NCBI GenBank assembly: GCA_965153455.1
Contig: OZ234497.1
Location: 7,688,001-7,752,000, forward strand
Direction: 5' to 3'
Origin: Sphagnum compactum
Lineage: Eukaryota > Bryophyta > Sphagnopsida > Sphagnales
DNA length: 64,000 nt
Each line of letters opens with the position of its first letter. Position 1 is the stretch's first letter. The translations under genes and the position numbers were made by a program. The notes below the pieces were generated by a model. The model was not told the DNA's origin, ran no database searches, and was given only the letters and a program-made list of their open reading frames with translations. Positions 48,084 to 60,900 of this stretch are shown piece after piece.

Positions 48084-50814
48084 ATGACGAAGACCGCAAT
48101 CGATCTGCCGCCGAAGGGAGGCTTCTCCTTCGACCTTTGTCGCAGAAATGCTTTTCTCGAGAGCCAGGGTGCCAAGATACCCAAGTTCCGCAAAACAGGC
48201 ACTACCATCGTCGGCCTCGTCTTTAAGGTTTTTGTGTTATAACACACATCTCCTTTCGTCTTCTCCTTCTGCGTCTTCTTCTTCTTCTTCTTCTTTTTTC
48301 TCTTCCTGTATTCGATGTTTCTTTGCCCAAATCTGGTCTGGTTCAGAGTTCAGAGCTCCTGATTTGTTGGTGACTGGTGATCGTATTGGATTTTAGGGTT
48401 TTTAATGGAGTTTTGTGAAGTATAGTTTCTTGTTTCCGGTTGGATTGTGGGAGAAATAGGGGAGTTGATGTGAGAATTGAGTTGACAGAAAGAGGAAATC
48501 AAGTTTTGATCTTCTTAGGCTGAGTTGTATAGATCTCAGAATCTCGGATTTCTTCGTATCTGATAGTATTGTCGCCTTTATGTTTTCAGCGAAGGGTGTG
48601 ATGATCTTCGTGTCCTGTAGTTTGTGGATTGATGAGGGTTGTGATGAGCGAGAACTGGAAACCACGTTTCGGTTTTCAGTTAGCTTAGGGTTAGGGTTGG
48701 AGATTATTGTGTGGATTCTTTCTTTCCATGTGAGCAATTTTTCTGAGAGGGCTGTTTTCTTGAGGTATTGGTTACAGGATGGTGTGATTCTAGGAGCTGA
48801 TACCAGAGCAACAGAAGGGGAGATTGTGTGTGATAAAAACTGTGAGAAAATCCATTATCTTGCCCCCAACATCTATTGCTGTGGTGCAGGCACTGCAGCA
48901 GATACTGAAAATGTGACAGGTGAGTCTCATTTTACCTGGCACACCAGTCATCTTGCTTCTCTAGGTGTCTGACAGCAGGCTTTTCTTAGGATTGAAGTAT
49001 AGGTTTCCTGCTCAGAGTTTGGTGTAGCGTTTTGATTATTATTCAATTCAAGTGGCATCGTTACAATCAAAAATAAGCTCTCACACTTCTTGCCCCTTTA
49101 CTGGGAATGAACAGATATGGTGAGCTCGCAGCTGGAGTTGCACCGATATGCCACAAGTCGTGAATCACGTGTTGTTACAGCATTGACCATGCTCAAGTCC
49201 CACCTTTTTGGGTTTGTTACATTGGCATCTCTTGTCACTGCCATTTGTCTAAAGACCAGAACCAAACATGGGGATCTCTGTACATATGCTGACTGGTGTT
49301 TAGATTGTTTGAAGTTGCATGATGAGTGCTTTAACTGGCAAATTCTCAGACCTGAGACCAGATAGTGTAGATAGTACACTGAGTCCTGGACAGTTTGACT
49401 AGTCTGTCATCTCAGTAGACATCAAGACACCCTTCTTTCTTCATCATGAAATAATAGGTTCAGACTATTTCAGCTTGGTGTGGTGGGTTGTGATGTTTCA
49501 GGTATCAAGGTAAGGTTAGTGCAGCTCTAGTCCTTGGGGGAGTGGATGTCACTGGACCTCACCTGCATGCTGTAAGCATCAACCGTGTTTTCTGCTCCAA
49601 CCTTCCTTTTTTCCCCTTCACTCTGAATGCTAACTGTTGAGAGAGGACTTACTTGCTGCTTGCTGTAGAAGTAGTGTGCATTTTACAAGATTAGCTGAGA
49701 CAAGAGGAGGCACTGAGTTGCCAGAAAGAACTGTGGGATGATTTTGCAGGTGTACCCCCACGGATCAACAGACACTCTTCCATTTGCAACAATGGGTTCA
49801 GGCTCCCTGGCTGCCATGGCTGTGTTTGAATCTAGATTTAAGGAGGGGATGACTGTAAGTCTGTCTTTCCTAATGTCATATTTGCCCCTGAATGTTCATT
49901 AGAACTGGTTGTTACACATGAACCTCTAGCATTTCCTCAACCTTGTGGTTGACAAAACCTACACACACATTTGCTTCTTCTATATTTTCGAGGATTGGAA
50001 AGTTTCAAGATGTGAAGAGAGGTGAATAAAATAGTCTCTGCTGATTTAGTATCTTTGCTGCTGACGAAGTTTGAAGAGGAACTTGTTTATTTTCCTTCAC
50101 AAAATCTCTGATTATGGTTCCAAATGCAGAAAGAGCAGGGGATTGAAGTTGTGTGTGCTGCAATTTGTGCGGGTATTTTCAATGACCTTGGCAGTGGTAG
50201 CAATGTGGATCTCTGTGTCATCACCAAGGTATTTTGTGTCACCAATCTTGGTTTACAAGGTTGTGAGTGAAGCATTCTATTCAGGTAGTTTCTTTTGAAA
50301 GATGTGGAACATCCAAGTGTCAATTTCTTGTTCTGGTCTAATTTATGACTATCTTCAGGGTGGGAAGGAATATTTGCGAAACTATCAACAGCCTAATCCT
50401 CGCAGCTATACCCACTCCAAAGGCTACCACTTCAAAAGTGGACATACTGGTTTGGCCTCTTTCTCTCTCATGTATCCTTTACCCGAGAAATATTCACTCT
50501 AATCACACTCCCTCGCAAAACCCTAGCTAGAATTCATGTATAAGAGCTCATATTGATGACTAACATCCGAGAGTATGCCCATCTTAACTGCATATTTTGT
50601 TCTGCTGTTTGTGCACTGCAAAGATGTTGAGGTATTTTAGTTAGTCCTTTAGTTGATAGCCATGTTTCTTCCATTGTTATTGCAACAGGATGCATTTTTT
50701 CACTATATTGATTGCCCCTGTTTTTTCATGATGACAGCAATTCTTTCATCCAAAATTAGGAGTTTACGCAACCACGTACGCGTGGTTGAAGGTGACGCCA
50801 TGGAAGAGGAGTAG
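48084..50814 (+). CDS. PBB1: 20S proteasome subunit beta type-7 (beta-2)
   Basis: Catalytic beta-2 subunit of the 20S proteasome, giving trypsin-like activity in the inner ring. Exons: 48,084-48,227, 48,778-48,919, 49,115-49,211, 49,502-49,571, 49,750-49,854, 50,130-50,228, 50,359-50,449 and 50,738-50,814. All are GT-AG with matching phases and sum to 825 nt, 274 residues, the usual PBB length. The propeptide ends at Gly39; the mature chain starts [20 protein letters not shown], so Thr40 is the N-terminal nucleophile (Thr1). Asp17, Lys33 and the beta-2-typical Gly45 of the mature numbering are all present (GADTRA, CEKIHY, CCGAG). The C-terminus [11 protein letters not shown] is slightly diverged from the seed-plant form. 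A GA microsatellite precedes the ATG and a CTT microsatellite lies in intron 1. Apparently intact. Confidence 0.97.
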
Positions 50815-53270
50815 CTTATCAGCTCTGTCATTTTCAGGACATTCTTGTCCATTGGTACAGAACTGAAGGGTACATTCTGCAATCTGCATTGAGGCGGACC
50901 AGTGTTTGTCCAAAACAATGAAGACTCAGCCAGGAATAACTTCATCCAAACCCTTTATACCTTGAGTTTTCAATCAAAATATGTGTCCCAATTCTTCTAA
51001 CTTATCATTTCCATGTTGCCAAAGCAAAATGAGTTAAGATGCTTTCTGCTGTTTAAGAGAGCTCTGCAGAGAGCATTACCATGGCTTGTGCACTTTTAGC
51101 CTTGCCTCTTTCTGCAGCTTGCAAGGTCATCATACTTGGTTCCAAAGGTTAGTTGCACATCCGTGTTTGTATTTGCACAGGCAGTTGTATATGGAATTGC
51201 AGGTGTAGGGATTGGAGTATATCCAATCTATATGTTTAAGTAACCACTATCCTATTCATAATCTGCCATAAGAGAAAAATTTAAAGTTCTAGTGTCATTT
51301 TGAACCATGAAAAGGGTATGAATGCAGATGACCAGTCAATTGCTGATTAATAAAACCAACTATTAATCACTAACACTGCCTAAAATCCAGATTACTGAAG
51401 GGTATCAGTGCTCCTTGAGTTGAACATTTGACTTGTGTCAAGTCTGGTCACAACCAAGAATTCAAGTGCAACCCAAAAGGAAATGCCCGCTTGAGATGTA
51501 AAATGTGAAGTAATAGTCCTAGAGGAGAAATAGAAATGTGAAAGTTGGTGGCCACAATGCATCAAACACACACACACACACACAAGAAGTACTGCCAGTC
51601 TCAGCATTAAACCTCCAACATTGCAAATTGAGCTTGCCATTGCAGCAGACTTGGCGTTTAAATGCCACTTTCATTAGCAGTGTACCAACGAAGTCCCTTC
51701 CATGTACATATGACATTGGCTATCCTTGGCACTGCCATTTAGTGAAGCTGCTTCCTGTCATCTAGTGTATAGAGATATGCACTACTGTATGTCAAGACTG
51801 ACATAGCACAGCTCATTGCTGCAACCCAAGATGCCCTATTACATCATCAGCTTTCTTGTTGTGGCCAAGCACAAGAAAGCAAGTTATGTTGCCATGTAAA
51901 ATCTGTTCCATTCTGCTCACTCCACAGACACTTTTCTCACACAATCCCATTCTAGTAAAAAACCCACCAAGTCCAAAACACATCTGCTCCAGCTGCTGCC
52001 AACTCTCCCTCGCAATAGGTTACTGCAAACTAATGAAATTATATGATGTTACTTAGAGGATCATCATTAGTTTCTAGTAACCCATTGTACATATTCTTAC
52101 ATGCATGTCGTCTATCTAAGGTGCAAGCTGCTGCCAGGTGGCAGTTGGGGGGTTGGTTGTCTGTTCATCTCCACCATTTCCTTTGTACACCAGCTATCTA
52201 ATATGCTCTAGCTGCAGGTACACAAAATAATGTTTTTTTAAAGTGGCAGTACTGACAACAAATACATGTATATGATACAAAGTGGTGGGCTACAACTTAG
52301 AAGCACATTAATCTACTTATAGGTGCTTCATTTGTGATTTGCTATTGAGTGCTTTCCTTTTTGCTCAATTGAAATTGGATGGAATTCTGTACATAAAGAT
52401 GTGGCCAGGAATTCGTAGTGTGAAACTGACAAGCTTTACAGAACGGAATCTTCCTCCAAAAAAGTGGGAGGGAACTCCATTTTGGGTTTGGGATTTTCTG
52501 TTTTTGGAGTGGGATGTTACATTCTGTGCCGCATGCCAGGTAAAGCCCACAGATGAGGATTCACCAAAATTTGGGACATGGCCTTGGCTCTCACCTCAGG
52601 GTCCCTCATTTTGGTACACATACATCGTCTGGGACTCATAGTGCTAGACAAAAAAATTGGAAAATGAAACAATGAAACAAAATTGGGGAAGAGCCCATCC
52701 CCAGCTCTTTCCTTTTCCCTTCCCTTCCAGAATCCCACTTCCCACCCAGACCCAAACATGCTGGGAGAAATAGAGAACTGGTAGTTTCTAGGGGGTCTGT
52801 ACTTTTTGGGCACCCAAGTCGCTGAGGAATCAATGCAGCACGACGATCCCCAGTGTCCTGTACTGCTGCTGCTGCTGCTGATGATGATGATCCTGTGCAT
52901 GGGAGCCTTGGATACCTGTCTTTTCCATGCATAATACTCTGTGCCGCACACTCCTTAGCTAGGCTTGCGAATCACAACAAAACTGAACTCATCAGCAACA
53001 AGCATGGGGCGTTGGTGTTTTTCGGCAAGATTGTTTTCCTGCAGATTTTGATCTAAATTGCTCTTAACACAAATATACATCTTGTTTTTTGTAGTTGAAT
53101 TGCATGGTGACTTGGTAGAGTCGTCAGCTCGGCAGATAAGAGCTCAACAGCTGGACAGTGTAATGTGCCTAGACATGAAGCAAGTTTAGAAACATTGGGA
53201 GCTTGCGCTTTTCTTCTGATGCGGCTGTTATATTATTCTAGCTTTCACATATGCAGCTGATAGTCAATAG
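50815..53270. other. Intergenic region PBB-PME
   Basis: No recognisable gene. It contains a CA microsatellite (about 51,568) and a CTG/ATG trinucleotide run (52,862-52,891). A Trp-rich + frame at 52,339-52,641 has no family match and is not supported. Confidence 0.5.
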
Positions 53271-53277
53271 TATATAG
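53271..53277 (+). promoter_or_regulatory. Candidate TATA box of the pectinesterase gene
   Basis: TATATAG lies 74 bp before the ATG at 53,351, leaving room for a transcription start about 30 bp downstream and a short 5' leader. Confidence 0.45.
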
Positions 53278-53350
53278 AAGTTGAAGGTTGTCTTTTAAGG
53301 TTGAGGAGTGAGCCAGAAGTAAAGACGCTTGTGCCTCGCGTAATTCGACA

Positions 53351-55930
53351 ATGCAGACGCTTAGATCATCAAGAGGATATATTCATGTAAGATCTACAGC
53401 TGTAGTAGTAATGATCATGCTTCTAGCTGCATCTTTTCCTGTGTATGTTGAGTCTAGACGAAACCACCAAAAGCGGCATGACCAACACAGCAGGATCAAG
53501 AGCGCTGCAACAATAGACTTAAGCGCTGATAGACAACGAACAGCAGTTATATCTGAATTTAAGAGCTGGGTGGACAGAGTGGGAGCCAAGGTGAAGAGGA
53601 GGCAAGAAGCAGCTGCGAGGTCGGCTCATGAACTCCGGCACAGCAGTGATTCACGAATAGTAGCTGGAAACAACACAGTCGAGCCAGACTTGTCACAGGA
53701 CTTCCCGGGGATGAAGAAGTACTTGGACTGGCAGACTGTAGTATCGTCCTCCACCTACATTGTGGTAGACCAGAATGGAGGAGGCGACTTCCGCAGCATC
53801 AATGAGGCCGTTAACTCCATTCCTAGAAACAAGTATCGCAAATACCGCATCACTATCCAAGTCAATCCCGGTGTCTACAGGTAGTGATCGAGTGCACTGC
53901 TCCCAGCAATAATTTTCTTCTTCTTCTTCTTCTTCTTCTTCATGTCATGAATATCTGTTTGTAAACAGTATTGTGTAGAGGTGCCACTCATGTAGTCAAT
54001 CACAAAGTGCTCATTTGTTTATTCTTTTCCTTTCATTGTGATTTCTAACTTCTATACACATCCATTTCCTCAGAAAAGATTCATGGTGGACGAGTTAACA
54101 ACCCAATTCTTCATCATAATATAATAAACAGAAGCTCTGGACAGGTGATCAATAACTGGGGTTGTTGTTGAGTGTGGGAATTTTTTTCTTGGTGGTGCAG
54201 AGAGAAAGTGTCCATAGGTAAGACCAGGCCATTCATAACTTTACAAGGAAATGGGCAGCCTACCATTGAGTGGAACGACACTAATTTCCTGTCTGGCAAC
54301 CACACCTTTGATAGTGCTACTTTTGGGATCAGTGGCAACTTCTTCATGGCACGCAATTTCACCTTCAAGGTTAAGTACTACAGCCCCAAAACTCGCTACC
54401 CAATTATGTTCCTCATGAGTTCTAAGCACCAGCACTAGATCTTGATTCACAATTGAATGCTTAAAATGAATAACACAGTCACTGAGCTTGGGCTGCAGTG
54501 ACTCCAGCAGTTATATATTTTCACATGTTTAGGCCATGGAGTCTGGTTCTCTGACCAGGGCTTAATTTTCTTTAATAATGTTGTGCTTTGGTTGCATTAA
54601 TGCCTACAGAACTCAGCTCCAGCTCCACCACCAGGAGCTGTAGGGATGCAAGCCGTGGCACTTAGGATCACTTCTGACATGGCAGCTTTCTACAACTGTG
54701 CAATTCTTGGGTATCAAGATACTTTGTATGACCATAATGGTCGCCATTACTTCAAAGATTGCTTCATTCAAGGCAGTATTGACTTCATCTTTGGAGATGG
54801 CCTCTCCATGTACAAAGTAAGTTCCCCCCCAAAATCACCCCCCACCTCTTCAAACTCAAGCCAACCACATTATACTTTTGTTCCTCATTTGAAGAGCTTC
54901 TTCATTCAAACCCATCAAGATCTAAACTTTTTAGTATTTCAATGTTTCTCATTGATACTTCATCCAGCCATGAAGAGTTACACAAGTAGCAAAAGCCCTC
55001 AGTCAGAATTCATAGGTAATGCGGTCCTTCTTCTTCTTTACAGGATATTAGGGCAGGATGGTTATTGCATGTCAATTCATGATGTTTTCTTCATCAGCTG
55101 TTGGGTGTTTACTAAGGGGCTTGAAAATGTAATAAGTTCAAGAGTGTTGATTGCTATATTGTTTGTGTGACCATCCCCACCTAATGCAGGATTGTGAACT
55201 AAATGTAGTTCGCTTACCAGCTACAGCAGGAGCCTTGACAGCACAAAAGAGGCAAAACAGCACTGATGACACAGGCTTCTCCTTCATAGACTGCAGTGTG
55301 ACAGGGGCAGGACAAGTGTATCTGGGCCGGGCTTGGGGACCTTTCTCTCGGGTTGTTTACTCCTACACTTACATGTCAGATGTCATATATGCCCCGGGTT
55401 GGTTTGACTGGGCTATCCCTGCCCGACAACAGTGCGTCTCTCTATCCTTGGCTCTCTTTGATCATAAAATACAAGTCTAAAAAAACTGCATCAAGGTTTG
55501 CATTTGAGTAGTTCCTTCCACAAATTCACACTTCAAAAAAAAAACCAAAATACAGTTGTGGCTGCTCTCAACTTTGGTCTTCCACAGTGAGTTCCACATG
55601 ATAACAACAGTTTGAATGTCTTTGTTTTTCCAGATGATAGGATTAACATTGAGTTAACCCAGAGACTTGGGACTTCCTGTTTACTATGCTATGTGTTTTG
55701 ACTTGAGATCTTTCTCATAGTCATAGTATTTACTGAGCATCATTATGGTTTTGGATTGTTTGAGAAATTGCAGGTCTGTGTATTATGGACAGTACAGATG
55801 CTCTGGTCCAGGTGCTGTGCAGGAGGGAAGAGTGGCTTGGTCTCATGAACTCACACCTGCAGAAGCCGCTCCCTTTCTCTCCCTTGATTTTGTGGATGGC
55901 ACTTCTTGGATTCCCGCATTCTTGTTATAG
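53351..55930 (+). CDS. Pectin methylesterase (no inhibitor domain)
   Basis: Removes methyl groups from cell-wall homogalacturonan (CE8 family, right-handed beta-helix). Exons: 53,351-53,880, 54,201-54,369, 54,610-54,816, 55,190-55,431 and 55,774-55,930; phases match, total 1,305 nt, 434 residues. An N-terminal hydrophobic segment (residues 15-33) after basic residues is a signal peptide or anchor, so the product is secreted. Residues 35-135 are a basic, low-complexity linker, not a PMEI domain; the catalytic domain starts near [12 protein letters not shown]. Conserved residues: GVYREK, QAVAL (Gln247), QDTLYD (Gln269, Asp270), DFIFG (Asp291) and LGRAWGPF (Arg349, Trp351), so the active site is complete. 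It resembles plant PMEs of the PME53/PME63/PME68 type, which also read [12 protein letters not shown]. Intron 1 has a CTT microsatellite. Apparently intact. Confidence 0.95.
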
Positions 55931-56935
55931 CCTCCGTTTTGCTTCCCACATTCTTGTTGTAGAATTTTGCCCAATTTTGTTGACGATATAAAAGGGTTGC
56001 TTCACCCCGCAATAGATCCATCCTCTAAGGATCAGCTGGCTTCCCACAGCTAACTCTCTCCTACACAAGCACTTTCATGGTTGAAAGAAAATTGCACTGC
56101 AGAATTGCATTGCTAACTCCCCAAATTACATGATCTCCTCAAATGTCATACCTCCTCAAAATTTGATAAAAATCTTCCCCATTTGCAAAATGTCAGCCTA
56201 GTTCATTTTATTTTCCTTTTCATGCAATTTTTGGTTTAGTTGTAATTTTAGTTTCTTGGTTAATAACATAAGTTTTAATTTATCAGAAATAATGTCATAT
56301 CAAGTGTAATTGTAATTATGAATTAAATAAATTAACCTATATATCACAACACACACACCTTTCCAAAAAAAATTGGCAAAAAGCTTTTTGCCAACAAATA
56401 GTTTTTTAATTAGGTTGAAGCTTGTAATGATAAGAATTTTATGCAAAAGAATAGTGCCCTACCACACTAAGATTTAGTGTTGCCATATTTACGTCCCATA
56501 TTTGTTGGTGTTTTTAATTGCAACCAACAACCCCCAACATTGATGAGGGTAATGTTTGAGTACAAGTGAAATTGGAAAACTGAGGCCTGTTCCTTAGTAG
56601 CTCTTTGTGATCATGACAAGAGGGGCCAAACTTTCCAAATGAATAGGACAAGTTAACATACTTCATTAACAACTCTCAAACAAGGGGGTGTGTCACATTG
56701 TGGCCTTGCCATTTACATTGAAAAAGTATCTTAAGGCAAAAGAAGAATTATGAAAATTCAAATATTTCACCATGCAAAAATATAATCTTCCCAAAAAAAT
56801 CCTCTAAAAGAAACCAAAATCCTTCAAGATATTATTATTATTATAACTCTATTATAACTAATCTCAAGTTTCAACACAAGCCAAAATATATCATCTTTCA
56901 AAAATCCTCATATAAAAATAGACCTATTATTTATT
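55931..56935. other. Intergenic region, AT-rich
   Basis: This holds the 3' region of the PME gene and AT-rich DNA. No gene recognised; AATAAA-type hexamers near 56,325 could serve 3' end formation. Confidence 0.45.
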
Positions 56936-57037
56936 ACCTAGTAGGGGCCTATAAAATCCCTTAAGCTACTATAACTCGATAATGAATCTAAACACAATAT
57001 CCTTAAGGGCCTTGGTAGTAGGCAAGGCCAATTAAAG
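56936..57037. repeat. Solo end of the 3.8-kb inverted-repeat family
   Basis: This segment aligns with 25,372-25,469: CCTAG, AAAATCCCTTAAGCTACTAT, ATAATGAATCTAAACACAAT, then GGCAAGGCCAATTAAAG. It corresponds to the outer 100 bp of the long inverted ends at 21,649 and 25,469. Homology stops at the same outer boundary, supporting that boundary as a true element end. Confidence 0.65.
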
Positions 57038-57480
57038 ACATACCCACTCCAAGTTCCAACCATAGAAAGAAATTTTGTAAAATGTGCTTGTATAGGGTTT
57101 AGTTTTGTTGTGATCCACAACAAACTTGGCACACTTTTATGGCCATTTAAAACATGGCATGAAACCTCATAGCAAAAGTTTGCAAATGTAGAGTTTGCAA
57201 AGATGGAAATAACAAGCCAAAATGATGATGAAGATGCCATGCCCTCTTGACGTCAAAACCCTTACTTAAATGTCTTTTGTGATCCATGCAAAACTCTTTC
57301 TCTCCACATGGCATTCTCCCTTTTGGCATTACCCTCTTTCCACAACAAATATTACCTATTTTGCAATCAAAGATGCAAATCAATGTCTTGAGACGGGTAT
57401 TTGCCCCTTAGCAAAACAACGTGGACGACAACCCAACGACTATCGGACGAGAAACCAACTGTCGTCGATAAAGTGGACGG

Positions 57481-57490
57481 AACCCTAGAA
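57481..57490 (+). promoter_or_regulatory. Telo-box-like motif upstream of NAA15
   Basis: AACCCTAGAA about 430 bp before the NAA15 ATG, close to the start of the GC-richer promoter/5' UTR segment that also holds a CT microsatellite (about 57,578-57,599). Confidence 0.3.
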
Positions 57491-57917
57491 GGGCTCTTCG
57501 CTGATTTTGCTCCCTGCTGTAGCGGCATCCATCAGCTTTTTTGTGCCATCATCTATGCATCCTCGCCATCGCCACATTCTCTCTCTCTCTCTCTCTCTTT
57601 TTTGCTTCTTTTGTTCCTGGTGGGTGTCGGGGTTTCTTTTTTTTTCTCGCGATTCTCGAGGTCTGCTTTTCGGGAGAACTTGTTTTCTTTTAGCAAAACT
57701 GTTGCTGGTTGCCAGTGGTGAAAGGTGGACAGAGGTTGGAGTCCAGGAAGAGGCGGATTGGGAGAGGAATGTTTGCAGAATGGCGAAGGAACTTTAGTAG
57801 ACGGGCTGCAGGAGCTTTCTGAAGGCTGTGGTGGTGGTGGTGGTTTTTTTTTCGGTAGCCTCCTCCCCCTACCCCGGCCCCCAGTGAGGGAGGAGACGTC
57901 GCAAAGTTGCGGCAGAC

Positions 57918-60900
57918 ATGGGGGCAACGTTGCCACCCAAGGAGGCCAATCTTTTCAAGCTCATTGTGGTAATTTTTAGGTCTTCTCGCCCCTGCGTCGT
58001 CCCTCTCTCTGTGTGCGGTGTGCTTCTTTTGGGGATTATGCTTCTCCTAATGAACTACCTTCTAAGAGCATTTTGGTTCCGGGAATTTTGAAGCTGCTGA
58101 GTCTCCTCTCAGTTCTGCATTGCATTCACATGTTAGGCCGCCAGGTAGCTCAAGTTCTCTAAGCTCAAAGAATTAAAGGATGCTGTGAGATTTGATGAAT
58201 ATCTATGCAACTGTCTTCCTTGGTTTGATTGGCACGACTTGACTGCTGCTTAGGTCTTGGAACTGAAGAGTGTTTGCCCTTGTCTCACTACCAGTAGATG
58301 ATATTCTGCATAATGTGTTGAGAGGGAAGATTTACAGCTGTTTTCTAGCTCTATGTAAGTTAGGGCTTGGAGGGTTGATGGTGTTTGCAAATGGCAGAAA
58401 CAATCAAAGTAATGTTTTTTTCACAAGAACCCAATTGTCTGGTTGAAGGGCAAGCTTTGTACTCTTTGGGGTTAGATTCCACATTCCGGAGGCTTGGTGT
58501 GAAGGGTTTAAGCTTAAATAGATACCACAGCAGCTTTTGGCCTTTTTCCCCTTGTTTATCTTACCACAAGTTACTAGATAGCCTCTACATCTTGCTCTAA
58601 GGTGCTTGTGTTGCTGTTAATACTTCGCTTGTGGGGCTTGCAGAAATCATATGAGACAAAGCAGTACAAGAAGGGTCTCAAGGCTTCTGACACAATTCTC
58701 AAGAGGTTTCCTGAGCATGGAGGTAATTCTGTCTTCATCTCAAGTAATTGCCTATAGGGTAGTGTGGGTGGGTGAGCCCATGAACCCTTTTGCCTGTGCA
58801 AATATCAGAAGGACAATGAGTGACGTATGTGTAATTGTGGCCCTTTACAGAGACTCTGGCAATGAAGGGGTTGACATTAAATTGCATGGATCGCAAGACA
58901 GAGGCATATGACCTTGTTCGGAAGGGTTTGAAGGTGGGCTGTAGAACATTCATGGTGTTGTAAGATCAAACTGCTGCTTTATCAAAGTGTAGCTGTTCTA
59001 ACCCTAAGGTGTATTTGATGGAAGATTTGCAGGAATGATGCTTATACTATTGGGGTTGTCTATGCTGCAGAATGATCTGAAGAGCCATGTCTGCTGGCAT
59101 GTTTATGGACTGTTGTACCGGTCAGACAGAGAGTACCGGGAGGCCATTAAATGCTACAGAAATGCACTGAAAATTGATCCTGAGAACATCCAGATTTTAC
59201 GGGACTTGTCACTTCTGCAAGTTTGTCATTTTGCCCCTCTGTCCCTCAGTTCTTGTTATCTGTCATTCCACCATTTGGTCTTATGACCCATTTGGACATA
59301 AATGCTTGTCCTGCCTCTCTGTCCTTCTCTCCTGCAGTGCTCAAATTAATCATTTGGGTTCAAATTCTCTGTGCTGCATTGTCTTTAAGTATTATCATTT
59401 CATGTCTCAGATTAAAAGATGTGATCATGGTTCATGCTCTTGCAATCAACGTCTCACCAAGAATTTGTCAACGAAAGGCTAAGCCAAGTGAATATGAGGG
59501 TGGTTTCAGGCTCAGATGCGGGATCTTGCCGGCTTTGTGGAGACAAGAAGGCAGCTATTGACATTGAAGCCTAGTCATCGTAACAATTGGATTGGCTTTG
59601 CAGTTGCCCACCACATGAATGCTGAGTGAGACTCTTTGTCTTTTCCATGTAATTAGCTATGCTTCGTATCATGCAAAGTTCCTTATGTCTAGAGATGTGG
59701 GATGTACAGCATATCAGGATCCCTGACTTTACAAGTTTAGGATGGATCTGAATATGGCACAGTGCTTTTCTTGACAATGTCATTGCATGGGCAGTTCACT
59801 AGTATTTCTAACATGGATGGGGAATCTGAGTGGCCAACTTCAGTGACAGAAGTTTGCACAAGTTAATCATCTAATACACTGGTGTGGTTTACTGTGGGGG
59901 TTTTAGCCCTTCTATGGCTGTCAAAATTTTGGAAGCTTATGAGGGCACTTTGGAAGAAGACTCGCCTCCAGACAATGAGAGATATGAACACAGTGAAATG
60001 CTTCTTTACAAGGTGAGTAGTGAGTATGTGCAATATTTATCCTCCCCCTAACAGAACTTGAACCCAGTTGCATCTAAACTGAGGTGGATACAACATATGT
60101 GATAATAACTCCAAAGTTAAGCACTTGAGGCTGGAAAACATCTGGGATGGGTAATCCAAACAAGATTCCTGGTGCTGCAACTGTATACAGCTCACCTTGT
60201 AATGTAGGCATTATGTACTGCATAAGGAAGAGCATCTCAGTCACACCAGCATCAGCTTACAGTCAATAGCCAACTAGTTAGGGTCAGGTGAACTAAATTC
60301 CATTTAAAAGCTGAATTTTCTAATGCACACCCCTCAGTTCAGTACAAACTTGTCTGAACTAATGGCCCTATGGCACAGTAAGGTTGGTGAATTAAAGAGT
60401 TAAACCTTTGACCCACATACTTTGCTAGCTGCTACCACAAGTATGATCTGTTTATTGAGGAATTTCCTAACTGGCCAGTCTAGCTTAAAGGATTCAGGAA
60501 ATGTCTTTTGAGTTTTGAGCAGCTAATCTGACAGTAATTGTAGCTGCCAGGTATCATATAAGCCTCTAATTGGGATCTGTGGAAGAGCCATGAAAAGGTT
60601 GATAGATGTGAAATTATGCTTGATATCGTTTATCGCTAAAACAGGTTTCAAGTCAGGGTTGTTCTTAAGTCCATTGTAGAACTCAGGGTTAGTCCACTAT
60701 ATTCTGTCCATTTAAGTATTAATGGCCCACGTATGCTTTCCTTGTTGATTTTGGTGGAGCAGGCAACATTGCTTGAGGAAGCAGGAGATCCTCAAAAGGC
60801 ACTGGACGAGCTTTCAAAGAAAGAATCCAAAATTGTATTGCATCTTGCTCTCATTTGTAATCAGCCACTTCATCAAGTGTGAATCTCTTGTTGGACATGG

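Noticed and set aside
47852-48247. 131-codon minus frame over PBB exon 1
   Set aside because: Antisense shadow of the PBB promoter and first exon, which reads clearly as [13 protein letters not shown] on +.
52339-52951. Trp-rich + frame and overlapping minus frame
   Set aside because: No known family, overlapping on both strands, with a trinucleotide run; no splice or codon support.
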